Shown: in pieces, positions 1 through 8,982 of the stretch
Layout of the letters: every line of letters starts with the position of its first letter
Numbering within the stretch: the first letter of the stretch is position 1
Assembly (NCBI GenBank): GCA_020186115.1
Contig: WSYJ01000137.1
Coordinates: 1 to 64,000, forward strand
Reading direction: 5' to 3'
Source: Histomonas meleagridis
Taxonomy: Eukaryota > Parabasalia > Tritrichomonadida > Dientamoebidae
Length of the DNA stretch: 64,000 nt
The notes under the pieces: model-generated
Told to the model about the DNA's origin: nothing
Database searches by the model: none
The model's input: only the letters and a program-made list of their open reading frames with translations
Made by a program: the position numbers and the translations under genes

Positions 1-139
1 CGAAATGAATTTTTCGGAAATGTTATGAAAAGACATGTTATTTGAAATTGTAAAAAAGTGGTTCCATAAAAAATTCAATAGTGCTGTATCTCGAACCAAC
101 GACCTTTACAAAAAAAGTGACACTCGAAAAGTGACACAA

Positions 140-205
140 AATTTCTGAGGGTTAAAAAAATAAAAAAGTGAACCCTTTTTTTGAACCCTCAACGAAACGA
201 AGTAA
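140..205. repeat. Left inverted repeat flanking the HNH gene
   Basis: Read on the minus strand, this stretch runs TTCGTTGAGGGTTCA, then a short AT spacer, then TTAACCCTC and AAATTTT. It matches, in inverted orientation, the two copies to the right of the HNH gene near 926-971 and 1111-1160. It also contains an internal GGGTT/AACCC palindrome, so it can fold on itself. The pair brackets the HNH reading frame, as expected for ends of a small mobile unit, but no target duplication was identified. Confidence 0.6.
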
Positions 206-287
206 ATTAACATTTTTCGGATGATTTTACAAAATAAAAAATTAAAGCTAATTTTAAAAAAATTTAATTTTTTATTTTTAATAAAAT

Positions 288-849
288 ATGAGTTGGAAAA
301 CTTGCGTCGTAAACCGAAATTATGAGATTAACACAGAATACCCTTATGCCATTAGAAGAAAAAATGATAAAAAAATCATTAAAGAATTTTCAATTAAAAC
401 TACCGGTTATATTGCATGTAAATTAAACAGAAAATTATATCTTAAACATCGTATTGTTGCATTACAATTTATTCCAAATCCTGATGACAAACCTTTTATA
501 GATCATATAGATCACAATCGTTCAAACAATCACGTTTCAAATCTCCGTTGGGTTTATCAGTCAGAAAATCTAAAAAAATACTTCTTCATATAGCGATAGA
601 GCTTTTGAATTCTTCGACGAAATCAATGAAGATTCAATTGAAATTTTAGAATACGGTAACCATAAATTTAAAGATTATTATTATGATCCTGAGCTTGATT
701 CTTTCTTCTTCTGGAACGACATTAAATTTAGAAAATTAACAATCTGTTATGATAAGCGCGGTTTGGCATTTGTTAGAGCGTATGACGTGAATCATAAAAA
801 AGTACAAGTACGTTATAAAAAATTCATGAAACTTTACGGATTATTATAA
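288..849 (+). pseudogene. HNH homing-type endonuclease, one frameshift
   Basis: The first frame starts at ATG 288. It has an N-terminal NUMOD4-like segment (SWKTCVVNRNYEI) followed by an HNH core (LKHRIVALQFIPNP, then IDHIDHNRSNNHVSNLRWV). It stops at 591-593. The next frame reads on from about 580 to TAA at 847-849 with a C-terminal domain containing FEFFDEI, YGNHKFKDYYYDPELD and KKFMKLYGLL. The two parts join if the A run at 572-578 (seven A) had eight. The joined length, about 187 residues, and the domain order fit HNH proteins I recall as abundant in trichomonad genomes; such enzymes nick DNA and can mobilise themselves. Either the gene is recently broken or one base is missing in the assembly. 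The inverted repeats around it suggest a mobile unit. Confidence 0.7.
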
Positions 850-890
850 AACTTAGTTTAAATAATTTATTTTTTTGTCATATTCTTTTT

Positions 891-1425
891 GCGTTAAATC
901 CTTCAAAAAATGCTTATTTTCTCCGATTCGTTGAGGGTTCACTTTTTGGTTAAAGTTAACCCTCAAAATTTTAACGGTACTTTTTAAGTTCAAAACACTA
1001 AAATCCACATAGAATTTACAACTTTCGACAGAGAATTAACATTAAATTCTTTCCGATAAATCAACCGTCAACTTTTGCGTTAAAGCCTTCAAAAAATGCT
1101 CATTTTCTCCGTTTCGTTGAGGGTTCACTTTTTGGTTAAAGTTAACCCTCGAAATTTTAAACAGTACTTTTTACATTCACAACCTCAGTTAATAACAACT
1201 TTCCACATAGCATTAACAACAACTCATCCGTTATCATCATCAGCTCCCGTAAACTCACGATTTTCACGTCATTTCACAAGATTTGAGAAACTCACATAAC
1301 AATATTAAATTTCCTTTAGCTAATCGCAATATTACCTGGTAACTACCTGGTATATCAAGTTATCAGGTAGCATAGAATTTACAACTTTCCACATAGTATT
1401 AACAACAACTCAGCCGGATTCATGC
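891..1425. repeat. Tandem and inverted repeats downstream of the HNH gene
   Basis: Two copies of a unit of about 186 bp begin at 891 and 1077 with GCGTTAAA and CTTCAAAAAATGCT, then TTCGTTGAGGGTTCAC and GTTAACCCTC. A partial, more diverged third piece (ACAACTTTCCACATAG, AACAACAACTCA) occurs near 1188-1235 and 1371-1420. The conserved 60-bp core is the inverted partner of 140-205. I see no protein-coding gene here; the short frame at 1096-1299 lies inside the repeat. Confidence 0.6.
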
Positions 1426-1547
1426 ATCACACATTTAAAAAATAAATGTCATCATGAATTTAAATATATTTTATTACTTTCAATCAAAACCAACCGATTT
1501 ATGATAATTCAATCGATTTTAGCCGTTCATCCTTTAGTTTATGTAGC

Positions 1548-1603
1548 GCGGGTGGGAGCGAGTGCGTAGCACGAAGCTCACATAGCGCTGTGTGTGTGTG
1601 TGT
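1548..1603 (+). repeat. Truncated end of the GC-rich TG-repeat element
   Basis: This GC-rich stretch contains GAGTGCGTAGCACGAAG followed by a run of TG dinucleotides. The same GAGTGCGTAGCACGAAG plus TG run forms the right end of the element at 2450-3104. The MULE-derived sequence begins directly after the TG run, so a second copy of the GC-rich element probably inserted into, and truncated, the 5' part of the MULE transposase gene. Confidence 0.5.
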
Positions 1604-2442
1604 TAAAAAACTCGATAGTACAGCAATGAATTCACTTGATTCTTTAGTAACGCGAGTTATTGAAATATCCGAATTATATGGCAGCAAATTAATAGCTTTT
1701 TTGACAGGTAAATCAATAAAAACACAAATTTTTGCTTGTTGTCACAATAGGACAATATATAATTGCAAAGTCGAAGCAAGATTTCAACTTATTAATGGAA
1801 TTGTAAAATTTATTTCAATTGATGAAAAGCATACCCACAGTGTTAATTCAAAACCTAACCATAGAAAACAAAATTTACTCACAACTTTACAACGAGCAGG
1901 AATTAAAGAAGCCATAATGCAAGGAGTGACATCAGGAAAAATTCGATTAAATATGAATCTTTTATGCACTAAAGATGTCTTATATGGCGCTAGAAGATCA
2001 ATTTTAAAGAATGAGAAAATTAATGATATGGAAAACTTACAAAAAGAAATGAATCTATGGAAAAATTGGAAAAGTATCATGTTAATTGATAATGAAGTAT
2101 TTAGTGGATGCTATGTTCATCATCTTCCGATATGTTTGAGCCCAATTTCCAACGATATATCCATTGTAGACGATACATCTTGCACTAATTATTACGGACT
2201 TCCTTTATTAGTGATGCTATGTGAAAATGAAAATGGAAAAAATCATTCTTTCATTTTCCTTCATTGTAAATCGGACCCAAAAAGCATTTATTGACTATTT
2301 TTTAAATGTTAAATAAAATGTTGGCGAAATTAGGTCGTTTGTTTATGATAGAAATCCAACACAAATTAATGCAATTGAAAAATGATGGCCAAATGCATTA
2401 ATTATATACTGCTTGATTCATATTGGACAGAATTTGATAAGT
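1604..2442 (+). pseudogene. MULE transposase, N-terminal half (decayed)
   Basis: The frame from the first ATG (1626) to 2294 has a FLYWCH/WRKY-GCM1-like zinc finger: Cys residues in IFACCHNRTIYNCKVEARF and the His pair in DEKHTHSV. The start of the MULE catalytic fold follows, with IVDDTSCTNYYGLPLL supplying the first Asp. After a frameshift near 2270 the next frame continues the fold as AFIDYFLNVK, VYDRNPTQINAIEK (second Asp) and PNALIIYCLIHIGQNL, broken by two stops. The gene then runs into an inserted element near 2443. The C-terminal half resumes at 4549. MULE transposases are DDE enzymes that move Mutator-like elements; this copy cannot make a full enzyme. Confidence 0.75.
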
Positions 2443-2449
2443 ATCAATA

Positions 2450-3104
2450 CACACACACACACACAACCCTGGCTAGCTAGGGCTATGCCCTGCGCTTTAG
2501 CCTACGGCTTGCTCTCGGCGCTATGCGCCTCGGTGTGTTGGTTCGCTCCTTCGTCGCTACCATATGATACTCACTATCGGAGAAGTGTGGAAACTATTAT
2601 TATTTGTTATTATTTACTGTTAAACATTACCGAAAAAATGTCGAAACTAGTTTTATTTGTTATTATTTACTGTTATACCACTATCGGAGGAATGTGGGAA
2701 CTAGAATTTTTTATTATTATTTACTGTTAAACATTACCGGGGGAATGTGGGAACTAGTTTCATTTGTTATTATTTGTTATTATTTATTATTATTTATTTA
2801 TTATTTATTTATTATTTATTATTTATTAGTATTTTGCATCATGAAAAATCATGAATGCCGCCATGAATGATACCATAAATGCTTGATGACTTGATGTAAA
2901 ATAATGAGCGCACAACAATACAAACATAAATAATTGATGACTTGATGGAATGTAGAGAATAATATTAATGGATATCATGTGGTAGCGACGAAGGAGCGGA
3001 CCAACACATCGAAGCTCGCGACGAAGGAGCGGCGAGAGCACAGCGGAGCGAACGAGTGCGTAGCACGAAGTGAAACGAGATGTGTGTGTGTGTGTGTGTG
3101 CTAA
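2450..3104. mobile_element. GC-rich fold-back element with CA/TG ends
   Basis: The left end is a CA run (2450-2466) and the right end a TG run (3081-3100). Inside these lie inverted GC-rich arms: GTGTGTTGGTTCGCTCCTTC then GTCGCTACCA near 2531-2562 on the left, and the complementary GGTAGCGACGAAGGAGCGGA then CCAACACATCG near 2981-3011 on the right. The middle holds an AT-rich minisatellite. No transposase is encoded; frames reported across it follow the repeats. It looks like a non-autonomous fold-back or MITE-like element. The high GC content contrasts sharply with the surrounding DNA. Confidence 0.55.
2573..2826 (+). repeat. Minisatellite and TTATTTA tract inside the fold-back element
   Basis: About four imperfect copies of a unit of 54-57 bp run from 2573 to about 2790. 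Each contains TTTGTTATTATTTACTGTTA, then a GGGAATGTGGGAACTAG-like segment. The array passes into a TTATTTATTA tract ending near 2826. Reading frames across it are repeat artefacts. Confidence 0.65.
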
Positions 3105-3106
3105 TA

Positions 3107-4545
3107 CTGACAATTTCCATTTGAATGGCAAAGTTAAACATATTCTCAAGTTAAATTAGTTTTACTTTCATTTTAGGATGGGAAAATTAATTGAAATTTG
3201 AATGCTTTACTTATATAAATCATTCAATAATTGAATATTTGGATAGAGGTTGGCGCCATTTCAGTTAATGAAAAATCTCAGCATCAAATCTTGCTTTCTA
3301 AAGCCAGAAAAAAAGCAATATATAAAAGAACAAGTCACAAAAGCAAGGAACAATGGATGTAAATGGCAAGATATCTTTGATTCTTCGTCAATTCCAAAAA
3401 GTACAATTCATAGGTGGGCTCACAAGGATATGTCTCTTGAGGCTCGAAAGCAAAGACAAGTACACCCTAGAAACAGGAAGCTGCTAACTGATGAGAAGGA
3501 AAGAAGCCTGATACAAATGGCAATTGATAAAAGAGCAAATCATGAAGTAGTTTCAATCGAATGGACAAGAGAAGCTATTGTAAGAATTACCAATGGGAGA
3601 GTTCAGAAAGCTTCTGATTAATATATCAGTAATTTTTATAAGAGGCATGGTTGGCCTAGCCGAAAAACCCAAGAAAGAAACAAAAAAGAAGTTCGAAGTA
3701 CCCTAGAGCAAGAAGTGAAAGATTTTCAAGATGAAGTTTCGAATTTTGTTTCTTCCAATTCCATTCCATCATCCAGGATATTTACCATGGATGAGACGGG
3801 GTTGTGGAATGGTTCTGTTTCACAACGCACTTACGTTAACCCATCCACAATGGATTCAGTAGGTGTTGTTTCACCTGGAGATCATAAAAGAGATACAGGT
3901 GTTGTGGCGCTATCTGCCGATGGAACCATTCATCCTTATTTCATTTCTCATTCTCCTCAAAAAACTAAGAAGGTCAATGGGAGAAGTGTTGTTGTTAAAA
4001 AGAAAGTGGCAGGAATGGGCTTTGATCAAATGAACCAATGGTCGGAAGAATTCGCAAACAAATACGGAAACCCTTCTGGAACTGTCTTGATCATGGATCG
4101 CCTAAGAGTTCACATGAATTCAAAAATTAAGAAAAACTTGGAAGAGAAGCATGTTGAGTGCTTTTATCTTCCACCACAAAATGCAAAGCTTGCTTCTGTA
4201 TGTGATGATTCTTTTTTTTCTGTTCTGAAGTCAAGAATATCGAAAATGGACACAACTACAACAGAAAAGAAAAAAAAAGGCTTTTTTTCACTTTGCGAAG
4301 AGTTTCCGGAAAAAATGGTTAAGAACTTTTATCATCATTGCGGATGGAATTTTGAATAAACGAAAAATCGACATTTTGCAAAATAATTGAAGTAAATGGT
4401 TTACGAACTAATGTAGATTTGTTGATAGTGTTGTGGTTTTAAAATTCTTGAAATGTTGCTTGGCAGATCCAAAATAGTAACTCTCTTGTGCAAAAGTGAC
4501 ACCGGTGGAAATCTATCGTTTTCCCAACTCTAGATAAATTGTCAG
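3107..4545 (+). mobile_element. Pogo/Tc-type DDE transposon, TA-flanked
   Basis: The element begins CTGACAATTT (3107-3116) and ends AAATTGTCAG (4536-4545), a perfect 10-bp terminal inverted repeat. TA dinucleotides at 3105-3106 and 4546-4547 are the expected TA target duplication of the Tc1/mariner/pogo superfamily. It encodes one transposase in a single frame, broken by one stop codon. Length is 1,439 bp. It sits in the right end of the GC-rich fold-back element. Confidence 0.75.
3268..4359 (+). pseudogene. Pogo-like DDE transposase with one internal stop
   Basis: The frame from ATG 3268 to TAA 4359 is open except for TAA at 3619-3621; the sequence after the stop (YISNFYKRHGWPSRKTQ) continues the same protein in the same frame. 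The N-terminal part has a helix-turn-helix region (WQDIFDSSSIPKSTIHRW). The catalytic part has the acidic triad: MDETGLW, LIMDRLRVH and SVCDDSFF. The second motif usually reads D-N-L; here it is D-R-L. The enzyme would cut and paste its own element. With one nonsense codon it is either recently dead or read through. GTTGGCGCCA just before the start resembles an E2F site. Confidence 0.75.
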
Positions 4546-4548
4546 TAT

Positions 4549-5385
4549 ATTAATACACCTCCTCGAAGAAAAAGAACATTGGCTACCAAGTCTAACAAAT
4601 AAATACATGCACGCTGACAATAATACTTCAAATCGAGTTGAAGGTTTCTTTGGTAGCTTAAAGAACTTAACTGATCATCAAATTCTTTCACTACCATTGA
4701 TATTTCGCGCTGTATATTTAAGGGGTGAAAGATTAAGAATATTATCAGCATCAGATAAACGAATTGAAATGCCTGATGACATAATTTTGAGAGAAGATGC
4801 ATTAAAAATAGGATCAGTTGCACTTAGCATTGTTTTAAATGAATACAATGAAATGAATAGAGTTGGATGCATTACTGAATACAATTCGGAATGCTGCAAT
4901 ATTTGTATTATGTTTGGGATTCCATGTAAGCATTTTGTCTTAGAAAGAATTAAAGAAGATAGAATGCCTCTCCTTTTACTTGATGATTTCCTTCCAAGAT
5001 GGAGACATTCTGATAATTTAAATATAAATTTAATTGATAATAGTGTGGTTACTGTTCAAAAAAATAAAACAAATGATTCTGATTGGTCGTATTCAAATTG
5101 TGTTGCAAAATTTGAAAGATATTTCAGCTCAGCTTCGAAGAATCAAAAAAACCAGGATATTTTGCATGCAATTCTAGATAATTTGTTTTCGATTGAACAT
5201 CAATCTGGGATAAATGAAGAAATACTTTTACCACCAAATTTTTTAGTTCCTGGTCGACCTCAAACACATCCAAGAAATAATACTGAATTTGGAGCACCAG
5301 AGAAAAAAAGCAGTATAGATGTAGCATATGTGGGCAGAAAGGTCATACAGCACCAAGGTGCCCATTAGCTAACTTAACTTCTTAA
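4549..5385 (+). pseudogene. MULE transposase, C-terminal half
   Basis: The MULE frame resumes with LLEEKEHWLPSLTNKYMH and ADNNTSNRVEGFFGSLK, the conserved block after the catalytic core. A SWIM-type zinc finger follows (CCNICIMFGIPCKHFVL), then LLLDDFLPRW. The frame stops at 5368, but the next frame supplies a CCHC zinc knuckle (CSICGQKGHTAPRC) ending at TAA 5383-5385. The two join if the seven-A run at 5303-5309 had eight. The annotated ATG at 4607 is internal to the ancestral gene. Confidence 0.75.
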
Positions 5386-5636
5386 GTATATAAAATTTAA
5401 TTATTTTTTTATTTTAAATAATAAATAATAAATAAATAAAATATATAAAATAAATCAATAATATAGAAATTATCTAAGATAAGTAATAAATTAAAAATCA
5501 AATAACAAAAAATATGAATGAAACATTAGTAAATAAAGTAATTAAAATTTGAAATTATAAAATGAAGTAATTTGAAAATATAATAATGTTCGGCAAAATG
5601 ATTTAAGATGTAATTAAACATTCGGAAGCATTTGGT

Positions 5637-5745
5637 AATAATTGGTAACATTTATCATATAATTGGTAACAATTGATAACATTTCTAGTATAATTGGGAC
5701 CAATTGATAACATTTCTAGTATAATTGGTAGTATTTGGGGAATCC
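5637..5745. repeat. 31-bp tandem repeat
   Basis: About three imperfect copies of ATTGGTAACAATTGATAAC followed by ATTTCTAGTATA lie in the AT-rich gap between the MULE relic and the next gene. The rest of the gap (5386-5850) shows no gene. TTGGCGC motifs at about 5762-5768 and 5784-5790 resemble E2F-type sites before the gene at 5851. Confidence 0.6.
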
Positions 5746-5850
5746 GAATAAAATCATGAAATTGGCGCTACTTTTACCTATTTTTGGCGCGACCTTACAA
5801 CAACTTTTTCAATAAAAATTTTAACGCAAAACCGAAATACGAATACAAAT

Positions 5851-7071
5851 TTGAATGTATATACGATCATATTATACACGAAAAGTGAATCGCTAAATAA
5901 ATGCCCAATATTTTTCTATAGCTATAGTTGTTGCACTTTTAAACCTGATAACCGAAATTTCAAATACGTTTATATGTTTCCTTCGTCTCCTTTTGAAATA
6001 CCTGTGGGATCTAAATTTCTATGTGGTGATGTCATGTGTGATGGCCTTTGTCTCAATTCTGTGGATAAATTTCCTAATGGTACTGTTTCAACAAATCGTT
6101 CAATATGTTATCCAACACAACTTTCAGTATGGTGCTATAACACTGGAAGCAAAGCAGCAATGATTTTTATTTCTGGATTCATTTTTATTATTCCATATAT
6201 ATTTTTTATACTTTATTATTGTAATCATAAGCAGCAAATCCTCAAAAACTTTCCTTTTTCTCGAATGTATTTTCTCTTCTCCTTTCCTCTTATAACACTA
6301 TTTTATTTAGGCGCTACAATATCACAATTAATTTGTTGTTTCACATTTGATGTAGGCTCTACACTTTTTTATCCTTTACTCTGCATATATATCATAATTA
6401 TTCTGATTAAAGTTTTTCTTCGTTATCCATTTTCTGACTCATACAAGTCTCCATATTTACCAACCAATTTTTTCATTCGTCCTAAAGTTGTCACACTTGA
6501 AGAGCTTCAACATGATATAACTAAAGTAAGAATGGCACCGCCAACATTTTTAGTCAAAGGTCCAAATGTGAAAACTTATGAATTGGAATACTTGACGTGG
6601 CAAGAAGAAGGAGCAGATGTTCGACTTCCGTCCAATGTTCCGATTTTTGCATATTTCTCGATCGAGTCATATCCAGCAAGTGACGTTGAATTAGAATTCA
6701 CTGTTAATAATCGCAGAGGGCAAACGACTTATAAAATTGTGGCGAATGTTGACGTGGAATGTGAACCAATGATTTTGATGAATGGAAATGATAAAACCTT
6801 CGAGTTACTTAACAGAAAATACATGCGAATTGTTTATTTGATTTCGTTGTTGTTTTCATTCGATTTCATTTTGGACCTTGTCTATTGGGCACATGTCGAA
6901 TTTGTACAGATAAAATGTATAAAAAATGCATCGACAAAAGATGAACTGCGCGCAAAGTACGGAGAAAAGGATATGAACGCATCTGCGAATGTGCAATATG
7001 ATAACGAGTTGATTCATATGTCAGATGCAGATCAAATTTTTTCGGAATTAAACCCAAATCCGACAACATAA
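5851..7071 (+). CDS. Multi-pass membrane protein, unknown function
   Basis: The frame encodes about 400 residues. It has a Cys-rich segment (CGDVMCDGLC, then CYPTQLSVWC) at about 58-94, three hydrophobic helices at about 100-190, a soluble beta-rich domain at about 210-310 (YLTWQEEGADVRLPS, PIFAYFSIESYP), a fourth helix at about 325-345 and an acidic tail. I do not recognise the family. The frame opens with TTG, and the first in-frame ATG is at 5974, after CCTFKPDNRNFKYVY, which already looks protein-like. The true start may lie in an upstream exon or be lost to a frameshift. The product probably sits in the plasma or endomembrane with the Cys-rich loop outside. Confidence 0.65.
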   Translation: MNVYTIILYTKSESLNKCPIFFYSYSCCTFKPDNRNFKYVYMFPSSPFEIPVGSKFLCGDVMCDGLCLNSVDKFPNGTVSTNRSICYPTQLSVWCYNTGSKAAMIFISGFIFIIPYIFFILYYCNHKQQILKNFPFSRMYFLFSFPLITLFYLGATISQLICCFTFDVGSTLFYPLLCIYIIIILIKVFLRYPFSDSYKSPYLPTNFFIRPKVVTLEELQHDITKVRMAPPTFLVKGPNVKTYELEYLTWQEEGADVRLPSNVPIFAYFSIESYPASDVELEFTVNNRRGQTTYKIVANVDVECEPMILMNGNDKTFELLNRKYMRIVYLISLLFSFDFILDLVYWAHVEFVQIKCIKNASTKDELRAKYGEKDMNASANVQYDNELIHMSDADQIFSELNPNPTT

Positions 7072-7999
7072 AACATTAAGTGCAATATAAAATGTTTATT
7101 TTTAGTTAGTATTGACTATAAATACATTTGTTTTTGATTGTATAAATTATAGATAATTGGATAATGCTTTGATGAATTTAAATAATTAAAATGCAATTGC
7201 AATATAACTTGATACATTGTCTCCTTTTTATATATGTTATATGTAGGTCATATGTCCATTATTGAATATTTGGTCTACACTTTAGAAAATATCTCAAATC
7301 AATCCAAAAATATAATGTGTTTGTTTTGTTTTTAGAATTTTATTCTTAAGTAATATATATAAATTAAAAACATGATGTAATATTGTATCAAATTAGTTAA
7401 ATTTCTCAAACATATTTATGGATCAATATAATAATCCTACTCATAAAAATGGTTATTCGATCTATAAAACTTAATCAATGTTTAAATTACTCAATTATTC
7501 AAATTGATATAAATCCATTGGATATTAAAGTAGGTAATTTATTTGAATTGAACAATGTGATATTAAAGATTATTATAAATCTTATGCAAAATTTTCATTT
7601 ATTTAATATTTTATAATTAATGAACAACTAAATCATTTATCAAATTCATATACATTTTACATTCTTGCCTTTGCACACAATTTCAATTCGAAGCCATTTG
7701 CGTCTTTAATTGTAAGTTTTTCATTAATAACTTCTTTAAAACATCCATCATTTCATCAAGATAACCTTCAACTATGATAATGTTCCATTAACAAATGAAG
7801 GAATAAATGGTTATACTACATCTAAGACATCAATTTTCTTTACAAGCTTAATAACATTTAATATTTTGAGTTGTATGAAATCGATTTATTTAATTATTAT
7901 TTTAGAAGATATATAAGATAAAAATGTTTTTCATTTCAATTTATTGTTAAACAAAGTTAAAAAAATAAAGTTTAGTTACACAATTAATTTATTAATAAA
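7072..7999. other. AT-rich intergenic region with one gene relic
   Basis: Beyond the minus-strand relic at 7670-7856, I see only AT-rich sequence without open frames, RNA genes or ordered repeats. It separates two genes that converge on it. Confidence 0.5.
7670..7856 (-). pseudogene. Decayed coding relic, family unknown
   Basis: On the minus strand, three short frames in sequence read like one protein: NVIKLVKKIDVLDVV then PFIPSFVNGT, next IVEGYLDEMMDVLK, next EVINEKLTIKDANGFELKLC ending in AKARM and a stop. The shifts and stops between them mark a dead gene fragment. I could not assign the parent family. Confidence 0.4.
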
Positions 8000-8719
8000 T
8001 TAGTCTGCTTCCTTGCTAATGTCCGAAAGCATTTGGTCGACGTCTATATTGAACTGAAGTTTATTACCCGAAATTGGTGCGTACTCGATTCCTGACTGTG
8101 TTTTTACGCATAAGAGTTGAATACAACTTGGAGCAACTCCAGACGAAACATCAAATTGTATGTTACCGAATTTTGCTGTTACTTTTCCACTTTGATGGAT
8201 TTGAATTGTTCCTATTTGTCCATCTGCTGCAGCAACAAGTGGATTTGTGTCAATTTGTGCGGAATCATTAGGATACGCAATTGGAAGAGATGATGGAAGT
8301 TGTACAAGAATAAGTTTATCGCCTTTTTCTGTTGATAAAAGATTTGAAATCGGGGTCTTTTGTTCAGGAACAGGAACTAGTGGAAGCTGAACTGCTATAT
8401 TTGATTCGTCTTGAATTGTGTCATCACTGGCAATTAGAGAAACTGGTTTAGAATTTGGAGGATGTAAAACTTCACCAATCGTTTGTTTCCTCATTGAGGA
8501 TGGTGTGTTAGCAAAATCAAGTAGATGTGGTTGCCTAGGTTTCCTTGCTGGTGCCTGTTTTTTAATTTCTTTTTTGGTAGGCAAAGGAGTATTTAATTGT
8601 GTAAGCATAGGTACAGAGCGACTCGAAGTCATAGAATTTGTTCTAGGCCTAGCTGGAGCGAATCTTGGAAGTGGTGTTGGATTTTTATTTTGAACTGGCT
8701 TTTTATCTTGGTTGTTCAT
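8000..8719 (-). CDS. POLR3D: RNA polymerase III subunit RPC4-like
   Basis: The C-terminal domain matches the RPC4/RPC53 family: GQIGTIQIHQSGKVTAKFGN, then IQFDVSSG, a beta-rich stretch, then LQFNIDVDQMLSDI. The N-terminal 100 residues are basic and Pro/Ser-rich (PLPRFAPARPR), as in this family, and an IQLP-like motif appears as LILVQLPSSLP. RPC4 pairs with RPC5 in the TFIIF-like lobe of Pol III and helps in termination and reinitiation of tRNA and 5S genes. The longer frame begins with TTG at 8737; ATG at 8719 (MNNQDKK) is chosen, giving 239 residues. Yeast and human proteins are about 400 residues, so this copy is shorter at the N-terminus. Confidence 0.75.
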   Translation of the reverse strand: MNNQDKKPVQNKNPTPLPRFAPARPRTNSMTSSRSVPMLTQLNTPLPTKKEIKKQAPARKPRQPHLLDFANTPSSMRKQTIGEVLHPPNSKPVSLIASDDTIQDESNIAVQLPLVPVPEQKTPISNLLSTEKGDKLILVQLPSSLPIAYPNDSAQIDTNPLVAAADGQIGTIQIHQSGKVTAKFGNIQFDVSSGVAPSCIQLLCVKTQSGIEYAPISGNKLQFNIDVDQMLSDISKEAD

Positions 8720-8982
8720 TGTACTGAATTTGAACAAACCTAGTCAAAATTGATATGGAAATTAAACGTGCACCTTTGCTCGTACTTTACGATAGCACAA
8801 AATGACAAATTTGAAGCAAATATAATCGTTTTGCCAACACAGTTAACAACAAAGTTTCATATATGAATTACTCAATAAAAAACATCCAAGTAATATATTG
8901 CTATTATTTGTTTTAATTCCATAATGTAAGAATGCTTAGTTAGAAATAAGCTTTTAATTAATTTAAATAATAAATTTTTATT

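Larger units (their letters stand above)
2443..4558. mobile_element. Nested insertion inside the MULE gene
   Basis: The MULE reading is interrupted after GQNLIS and resumes at LLEEKEHWLPSLTNK. The interruption is bordered by ATCAATACAC (2443-2452) and ATTAATACAC (4549-4558), identical at 9 of 10 positions, which may be the duplicated target site. The insert consists of a GC-rich fold-back element (about 2450-3104) whose right end is itself interrupted by a TA-flanked DDE element (3107-4545). The order of events is therefore MULE first, then the GC-rich element, then the DDE element. Confidence 0.6.

Noticed and set aside
2413-3149. Frames with repeated YYLLL and THTHT stretches
   Set aside because: They are translations of the minisatellite and dinucleotide repeats in the fold-back element.
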